From contig CAYOSF010000003.1 of NCBI GenBank assembly GCA_964406605.1, positions 186,001 through 250,000 on the forward strand: DNA of 64,000 nucleotides, given 5' to 3'. This document shows, piece after piece, positions 58,752 to 64,000 of this stretch. Position 1 is the stretch's first letter, and each line of letters starts with the position of its first letter. The notes beneath the pieces were generated by a model. The model saw only the letters and a program-made list of their open reading frames with translations. It did not search any database and was not told the origin of the DNA. A program made the translations under genes and the position numbers. The DNA is from CAYOSF01 sp964406605 (GTDB lineage: Bacteria > Chloroflexota > Dehalococcoidia > DSTF01 > RBG-16-68-14).

Positions 58752-59573
58752 ATGCATTCGTTACCGCTGGAGGTCATCGACCTCAGCAAGTCGTTCGGCG
58801 GCGCCAGGCCGCTGCTGTGGCGTCGCGGGAAGCCGCCAGTTCCGGCCGTCCGCAACGTCTCGTTCCGCGTCGAGCAGGGGGAAATCTACGGCGTGATCGG
58901 CGCCAACGGCTCGGGCAAGTCGACGCTGGTGCGCATGATCAGCACGCTACTCACGCCCGACGAAGGATACGTCGGCATCTTCGGGCTCGACGTGCAGAAG
59001 CGGGAGCTGGAAGCGCGGCGGCTGATCAACCGCGTGTCGCCGGATCCCTCGTTCTTCCGCACCATGTCCGCGCTGGAGAACCTGATGTTCTTCGCTCGCA
59101 TCTACGGCCTGGGGGCGGGCGAGATCAAGCGCCGGAGCGCCGAGATCCTGGGCCGGCTCGACCTGGCCGACCGGCTGCGCGAGCCCATGCTGCACCTCTC
59201 GCGCGGGCAGCAACAGAAGGTGGCCGTTGCGAGGGCGTTCCTCACATCTCCGGTGCTGATGCTGCTCGACGAGCCGACGACCGGTCTCGACCCGGCCAGC
59301 AAGCGCGAGGTGCAGCGCTTCATCTGTGAGGTGCGCGACGAGCACGACGCGACCATCCTGCTTACGACTCACGATATGGACGAAGCGGAGCGGCTCTGCG
59401 ACCGGATCGCGTTTCTGGCTGAGGGGCGGATCGTGACCGAAGGGACGCCGCTGGAGCTGCGCTCAGGGGTCGCCGACGGCCGGCGGCTGGAGGACGTCTC
59501 AATGGAGACGGTCTTCCTGGAGTTGACGGGCAAGAGTCTGGAGGAGGACGAGGAGGTGATGGTCGATGGCTAG
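58752..59573 (+). CDS. ABC transporter ATP-binding protein (ABC-2 / DrrA-like)
   Basis: 273 aa from the ATG after GAGGAGAGGAG; a longer frame would run through the terminator and is rejected. Walker A IGANGSGKST (residues ~49-58), signature LSRGQQQKVAVARA (Arg in place of the second Ser/Gly of LSGGQ), Walker B LMLLDEPTTGLD, H-loop LTTHDMDEAE. Pairs with the permease that overlaps its 3' end by eight bases. DrrA-type pumps export drugs, lipids or polysaccharide precursors. Confidence 0.95.
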   Translation: MHSLPLEVIDLSKSFGGARPLLWRRGKPPVPAVRNVSFRVEQGEIYGVIGANGSGKSTLVRMISTLLTPDEGYVGIFGLDVQKRELEARRLINRVSPDPSFFRTMSALENLMFFARIYGLGAGEIKRRSAEILGRLDLADRLREPMLHLSRGQQQKVAVARAFLTSPVLMLLDEPTTGLDPASKREVQRFICEVRDEHDATILLTTHDMDEAERLCDRIAFLAEGRIVTEGTPLELRSGVADGRRLEDVSMETVFLELTGKSLEEDEEVMVDG

Positions 59574-60414
59574 CATTGCGGGAGGCGTCTTCTCGCCCGG
59601 CTCTCCGTGGTCGCTCTCGATGGCCTTCGTGGAGCGCCAGGCGAACCTGTGGAAGCGCTACTGGGGCTGGGAGCTGGTGTGGCTCGCCTACGGTGTGGTG
59701 AACACCCTGGCGATCACCTTCATCGCCGAGCAGGTGGGCCGGAGGGAAGGGGCCGACCCCGACCTGACCAGGCAGCTCGTTCTCTTCCTGCTCATCGGCA
59801 CGCTGATCTGGGCCTACCTGTCGGCCGTGCTGGACGACATCAGCCTCGTCGTGCAGTGGGAGCGCTGGGAGGGCACCATCGAGCACACACTGATGGCGCC
59901 GGTGCGCCGCGCCCTGCACCTGCTGGGGATGTCGGTCTTCGGCGTGCTCCATGGCGCGGTACGGACGCTGATCATCTTCGGCATCGCACTGCTGTTCTTC
60001 GACATCGACTTCTCGAACGTGGACTGGCTGGGCGCGGCCTCGGTGCTCGCGGTCGGGAGCGTCAGCGTCGCGGCCCTGGCCGTGCTGGCGGGCGTGCTGC
60101 CGCTGCTGTACCCGGAGCGCGGCTCACAGATGAGCCTGATGGTACAGGCATCGTTGCTGCTCATCTCCGGCGTCTACTATGAGGTCGAGGTGCTGCCAGC
60201 GTGGCTGCAGGCGGTCTCCGTGCTGTCGCCCGCGACCTACATCTTGGACGGCGTCCGGGAAACGATGATCCACGGTCAGAACGTGGTCGACGTGGCCGGG
60301 ACGCTGGGCGCGCTGGCGCTGTTCGGCGTGGTGCTGGTGCCCTTGAGCGTGGGTGCCTTCGCGTGGGCGGAGTCCTACGCCAAGCGCACCGGGAAGCTGA
60401 AGAGGCAGGGGTAG
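59566..60414 (+). CDS. ABC-2 type permease
   Basis: 282 aa with six hydrophobic segments. It starts with a cytoplasmic RQANLWKRYWGWELVWLAYGVVNTLAITFIA and has the ABC-2 signature around LSPATYILDGVRETMIHGQ near the C-terminus (pattern P-x-x-Y-x-L-D-x-x-R). Forms a dimeric channel with the preceding ATPase. Expression depends on the leader at 58532. Confidence 0.92.
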   Translation: MASIAGGVFSPGSPWSLSMAFVERQANLWKRYWGWELVWLAYGVVNTLAITFIAEQVGRREGADPDLTRQLVLFLLIGTLIWAYLSAVLDDISLVVQWERWEGTIEHTLMAPVRRALHLLGMSVFGVLHGAVRTLIIFGIALLFFDIDFSNVDWLGAASVLAVGSVSVAALAVLAGVLPLLYPERGSQMSLMVQASLLLISGVYYEVEVLPAWLQAVSVLSPATYILDGVRETMIHGQNVVDVAGTLGALALFGVVLVPLSVGAFAWAESYAKRTGKLKRQG

Positions 60415-60438
60415 GCCCGAGGCGGACTGGCCGTCTGG

Positions 60439-60444
60439 TAGGAT
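60439..60444 (+). promoter_or_regulatory. -10 box TAGGAT before the metallo-hydrolase gene
   Basis: TAGGAT, 27 bases before the ATG at 60472, with AAGGAGGAGCG as ribosome site between. No clear -35. Confidence 0.5.
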
Positions 60445-60471
60445 TGGAGCCGGACCGAAAGGAGGAGCGTC

Positions 60472-61776
60472 ATGAGCGACATCCGAGCCTTCTGCGAGCG
60501 TCTGTGGAACGGCGAGATCGACACCGTCTTCGAGGCGCATCCGGTGACGACGCCGTACAAGGACCGTCAGGCGGAGGAGATCGACGACGGCATCCTGTAC
60601 TACAAGGGGATGGCCGGCGCCACGACGCTCGATACGGGCGAGTCGGTCGTCATGCTCGACACCGGCGCGCTGGCGGACGGCCCGCGGATCCATGATGCCG
60701 TGCGCAAGTGGCGGCCGGACCACCGGCTGGCCGCCGCCGTCTTCTCACATCACCACGTCGACCACATCTTCGGTGTGACCCCGTTCGACGAGGAGGCGGC
60801 GGAGAAGAAGCTGCCGCGGCCGCTCGTCTACGGCCACGAGGCCATCGGCGATCACTTCGACCGCTACAAGAAGACGAGGGGATGGAACGGGGCCATCAAC
60901 CGGCGTCAGTTCACCTTCCCCGGACTGGAGATCGGCGGCGGCATACCCTGGCCGGGCGAGTACCGCTACCCGGACGTGACCTATCGCCAGGAGTTGACCT
61001 TTCGCGAGGGCGGCCTCACGTTCGAGCTGCACCATACCCGAGGCGAGACGGAGGACGCGACCTGGACGTGGGTGCCGGAGTTGAAGCTCCTCGCGAGCGG
61101 CGACCTCTTCATCTGGGCGGTCCCCAACGCCGGCAACCCGCAGAAGGTGCAGCGCTGGGTGGGAGAGTGGGCGGCGGGACTCCGTCAGATGGCCGCGCTG
61201 GGCGCCGAGCTGATGATCTCCGGCCACGGCTGGCCCATCTTCGGGGCGGACCGCATCAGGACTGCGCTGACCGACACCGCGGACCTGCTCGAATCGATCG
61301 AGGGACAGGCGCTCGCTCTCATGAACACGGGCGCATCGTTGGACACCGTGCTGCACGAGGTCGAGATCCCGGAGGAAGCGCTGGAGAAGCCGTACCTGCG
61401 CCCGGTGTACGACCACCCCCAGTTTCTGATCAGGAACATCTGGCGTTTCTTTGGCGGGTGGTACGATGGCGAGCCGGACAACCTCCTCCCGGCGCCCCGC
61501 GCCGAGCAGGCGCGCGAATGGGTGACGCTGGCCGGCGGGCTGGACAGCGTGCTCGAGCGGGCCGCCAAGCTGCGAGACGAGGGCAACCTCCGGCTGGCGT
61601 GTCACTTCGTCGAGCACGCGGTCCTGGCCGAGCCCGAATCGAGGCGGGCGCACGAGCTACGGGCGGAGATCTACGACGCCAGGGCACAGCTCCAGAAATC
61701 GTCGATGGCGCGTGGGATCTTCGCGTTCGCGGCGTCGTCAAGCCGCGCAGGCAAGCGCGATGGCTTTGGCGCCTAG
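60472..61776 (+). CDS. Metallo-beta-lactamase-fold hydrolase, alkylsulfatase-like
   Basis: 434 aa. FSHHHVDHIFGV is the HxHxDH zinc motif (residues ~97-102), ELHHTRGETEDATWTWVPELKLLASGDLF provides further ligands and DISGHGWPIFG-like ISGHGWPIFGADRI the last His. The helical part after residue 280 (YLRPVYDHPQFLIRNIWRFFGGWYDGEPDNLLPAP) matches the dimerisation domain of SdsA1-type alkylsulfatases (WYDG-x-P). Those cut fatty alkyl sulfates. Residual domains for detergent sulfonates are short, so the substrate may differ. Confidence 0.9.
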   Translation: MSDIRAFCERLWNGEIDTVFEAHPVTTPYKDRQAEEIDDGILYYKGMAGATTLDTGESVVMLDTGALADGPRIHDAVRKWRPDHRLAAAVFSHHHVDHIFGVTPFDEEAAEKKLPRPLVYGHEAIGDHFDRYKKTRGWNGAINRRQFTFPGLEIGGGIPWPGEYRYPDVTYRQELTFREGGLTFELHHTRGETEDATWTWVPELKLLASGDLFIWAVPNAGNPQKVQRWVGEWAAGLRQMAALGAELMISGHGWPIFGADRIRTALTDTADLLESIEGQALALMNTGASLDTVLHEVEIPEEALEKPYLRPVYDHPQFLIRNIWRFFGGWYDGEPDNLLPAPRAEQAREWVTLAGGLDSVLERAAKLRDEGNLRLACHFVEHAVLAEPESRRAHELRAEIYDARAQLQKSSMARGIFAFAASSSRAGKRDGFGA

Positions 61777-61884
61777 CGCTGATAGACGGGGCTGCAAGAC
61801 CTCAGACAGCAGCGAGGTTGCGGCAAGCTGCCGCGGAAGTCATGCTATGACGGTCGGACGAAGTCGACAAGAGAGGGTGCAAGG

Positions 61885-63489
61885 ATGTTCAACAGAGCAC
61901 GGCTATCGCGACGGACCTTTCTGAGGGGTACGCTATCGGCTACGGGTGCTGCGGGTCTGGTCCTCACCGGCTGTGGTGGCGACGAGGAAGGGGCGGTAAC
62001 TACCGAACCTCTCGATACCGCAGCGGGAGAGCCGAAGCGGGGCGGTACCCTTCGCGTTGCATCCACCGCCAGCATTATCAGTCTCGATCCCCACACTACC
62101 GAAGGCGTTGCTGTGGCGCCCTACTTCTACAGCTATGTCGTGCACGCGACCGATTGGCAGGGCACGGTCGGCGACCTGGCCGAGTCATGGGAGGTCGTGG
62201 ACGGGCTGGACTGGATATTCAAACTACGTAGCGGAGTCCGCTTCCAAGACATCTCTCCTGTCTACGGCCGTGAGCTTGTTTCCGATGACATCCCCAAGAG
62301 CATCGAAAGGGGGAGTAGCCTGCCGGGCGCGAGCGAATCTTGGAGCCGGTGGGTGGAGAAGTACGAGGCCCCCGACGCTGGAACCTTCGCCCTCCGCACC
62401 AACGGGCCGTATGCCTATCTGCTGATGCTGGTGGGGAGTCCCATGTCGGCCGTCGTTCCCGTGGAAGCGGTCGAGCAATTCGGTGACCTGCAGTCCAATG
62501 CTATCGGCAGCGGACCCTACATGGTCAAAGAGTTCAGCCGCGATCAGGGCCTGGAGATGGTGCGGAATCCCGGCTACTACCACGAGTTTCCTTACATCGA
62601 CGGCATTAGCGTCAAGGTGATACCCGATGAGTCATCGGTGCAGGCCGCGTTCCGTGCCGGGACCATCGATGTCTACGGCGCCGACAACAAGCTCCAAGCC
62701 GACGCAGTAGCTGGCGTGGACGGGGTGAGCGTACGGCGATTCCTGGGCCGTTCCTACGCGGTGATCAGGCTCAACGGGTCAAGGTTCGAGCCGTTCAAGG
62801 ACGAGCGCGTGCGGGAGGCGATAGACTTGGCGCTGGACCGCACGGTCATGATCAAAAAGCTGCATTTTGGCGACGCTGAATTGGCGGGCCCTGTTCCCCC
62901 TGCTTGGGATACGGCCCTGCCTCCCGAGGAGGTCGAGGCGGCCTACAAGCGGGATGTCGGCAAGGCAAAGCAGTTGCTCTCCGATGCGGGCGCCGAGGAC
63001 CTCCGTTTCAAGCTCAGTTTTGGGAGCTACGGTGATTTCCCGGACCAGGCCGCCATCATCCAGGCGAATCTGGCTGAGGCGGGCATCACGGTCGACCTTG
63101 AGCCGCGCGAACTGGGTACCTGGCTATCCGGCATGTTGCTGGGCGACTTCGAGGCCACGGTATTCTCGCACCTACCGTTTCTCTCGGACGAGATCCCGCT
63201 CCAGTCCCATCACACCCTGGGGTCGTCCCGCGCTCAGCGGGATTACCTTGGCGTGGACGATCCCGAGGTTGACGCCATCCTGGACCAGATCCAGGAGACG
63301 ATCGATGAGGAGGAGCGGAGGAAATTGGCCTGGGACGTGCAGCGCCTCGTCCTGGCGCGCCACGGCCCGACCTTGGTGTTGTATCAGCCCTACGCGTACT
63401 TCGCCGCTTACGACTACATCAAAGGGTACACTCCCAGCGACTTTGGCTTCGGAATGTTCAAGTACGACTACTGGCTTGACAAGGGCTAG
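61885..63489 (+). CDS. Extracellular solute-binding lipoprotein, family 5
   Basis: 534 aa. The N-terminus SRRTFLRGTLSATGAAGLVLTGCGG combines a twin-arginine motif and a lipobox. GGTLRVASTASIISLDPHTT, WTDGLDWIFKLRSGVRFQD and FRAGTIDVYG..., FKDERVREAIDLALDRTVMIKKL are family 5 (SBP_bac_5, peptide/nickel) blocks. It should capture peptides or similar substrates outside the cell for an ABC importer, whose permeases are not in the window. Confidence 0.95.
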   Translation: MFNRARLSRRTFLRGTLSATGAAGLVLTGCGGDEEGAVTTEPLDTAAGEPKRGGTLRVASTASIISLDPHTTEGVAVAPYFYSYVVHATDWQGTVGDLAESWEVVDGLDWIFKLRSGVRFQDISPVYGRELVSDDIPKSIERGSSLPGASESWSRWVEKYEAPDAGTFALRTNGPYAYLLMLVGSPMSAVVPVEAVEQFGDLQSNAIGSGPYMVKEFSRDQGLEMVRNPGYYHEFPYIDGISVKVIPDESSVQAAFRAGTIDVYGADNKLQADAVAGVDGVSVRRFLGRSYAVIRLNGSRFEPFKDERVREAIDLALDRTVMIKKLHFGDAELAGPVPPAWDTALPPEEVEAAYKRDVGKAKQLLSDAGAEDLRFKLSFGSYGDFPDQAAIIQANLAEAGITVDLEPRELGTWLSGMLLGDFEATVFSHLPFLSDEIPLQSHHTLGSSRAQRDYLGVDDPEVDAILDQIQETIDEEERRKLAWDVQRLVLARHGPTLVLYQPYAYFAAYDYIKGYTPSDFGFGMFKYDYWLDKG

Positions 63490-63676
63490 GTCTGTGCCGT
63501 CTCGCGCGCGCCTGGCGCGAAGCGCGCGAACCCCCTAACCTTGGAGAAGAGGGCAGTGGCGTGGTCCGATCGTTGCCCGTAGCCGGCGCGACCCTCGCAG
63601 GTGGAGCGAGTGTGAAGCGATCATCTTGACCATCCGGTACCACCGAGGTGCGTCCGAGCGAAAGGAGCCAGCATTG

Positions 63677-64000
63677 TTGAAATCAATGGTCACAGCCTCC
63701 CTTGTCCTAGCCGCCGTTCTCGTCGCAGCGTGCGGCGGTGGTGGTGACGACGGCGGCGAGCGGCTGTCGAAGGCCGACTTCATCGCGCAGGCGGACACAA
63801 TCTGCCATGAGGCCATCGCCGATGTCCAGGCGATCCCTGAGCCCGCGTCCGAGGAGGAGGCCCAGGCAGCGTTCGCGGAACTCAAGGGGATCTTGGACGG
63901 CATGCTCGATGATCTCCGCGGGTTGCAGCCGCCGGCCGCGGACGAGGACACACTCGAAGAGATGTACGACAAGATCGACCGCCTCGTGACGCTCTCGGGC
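63677..64000 (+). CDS. Lipoprotein, N-terminal part (cut by window end)
   Basis: TTG start after AAAGGAGC (ATG at 63686 is an alternative). Signal VTASLVLAAVLVAACGGGG with lipobox, then ERLSKADFIAQADTICHEAIADVQAI, a helical region seen in small Chloroflexota and actinobacterial lipoproteins with one conserved Cys. The rest lies outside the window. Confidence 0.75.
   Translation, partial: MKSMVTASLVLAAVLVAACGGGGDDGGERLSKADFIAQADTICHEAIADVQAIPEPASEEEAQAAFAELKGILDGMLDDLRGLQPPAADEDTLEEMYDKIDRLVTLSG

Overview
The window is GC-rich DNA that looks like a chromosome fragment of the phylum Chloroflexota, most likely near Dehalococcoidia. I infer this from the gene mix (a bS22/COX24-like 31-aa ribosomal protein, FdxA-type ferredoxin, LLM flavin oxidoreductase, MurA with Asp for the catalytic Cys, MreB, Rex), from lipoproteins with paired dockerin-like repeats, from TAnnnT -10 boxes placed very close to GTG/ATG starts, and from perfect 28-bp REP palindromes. 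No rRNA or tRNA gene was seen.

Bases 1-34,000 are mainly housekeeping chromosome: a hydantoinase/oxoprolinase pair (hyuA end, hyuB), secreted M28 peptidase and LysM lipoproteins, an apparently circularly permuted CcdA, two PD40/WD40-like beta-propeller proteins, a glycerol/ether-lipid-like operon (glpD, an alkyl-DHAP-synthase-like flavoprotein, an FGGY kinase), uvrA, an LLM oxidoreductase, a REP-associated transposase (RAYT) with its palindromes, fdxA, rmuC under a LexA-like box, glyS, an MFS transporter on a leaderless promoter, murA-mreB, autoregulated rex, ftsH, a tautomerase, rnhB and a DsbA-like thiol protein.

Bases 34,386-53,501 are a nested mobile region. The outer layer is a phage remnant (membrane proteins, large terminase, portal) whose promoter carries an SOS-type box in its 17-bp spacer. 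Its portal gene is cut in two by a 14.5-kb integrative element (38,266-52,750) bounded by a 9-bp core. Joining the halves at the core restores a 485-codon portal frame exactly. The element has a large serine recombinase reading out across its left end, a second tyrosine recombinase, a RAMA-like/H1-like/C2H2 zinc-finger protein, a long chain of overlapping small genes (many with zinc ribbons), an MT-A70 methylase overlapping an HTH gene, a possible origin with inverted iterons around an AT-rich core, a pseudoknot that would hide the first Shine-Dalgarno sequence of the operon, and a cargo block (46-aa DnaJ-type zinc finger, DUF4145, DUF2321, GNAT).

Bases 53,514-64,000 hold a TcmP methyltransferase-like protein with an SPL-like radical SAM protein under a second promoter of the same SOS architecture, a tandem duplication of a dockerin-like secreted protein with a sulfotransferase tail, a sulfotransferase, an ABC-2 exporter preceded by a leader with mutually exclusive antiterminator and terminator helices, an alkylsulfatase-like metallo-beta-lactamase protein, a family-5 solute-binding lipoprotein and the start of another lipoprotein.
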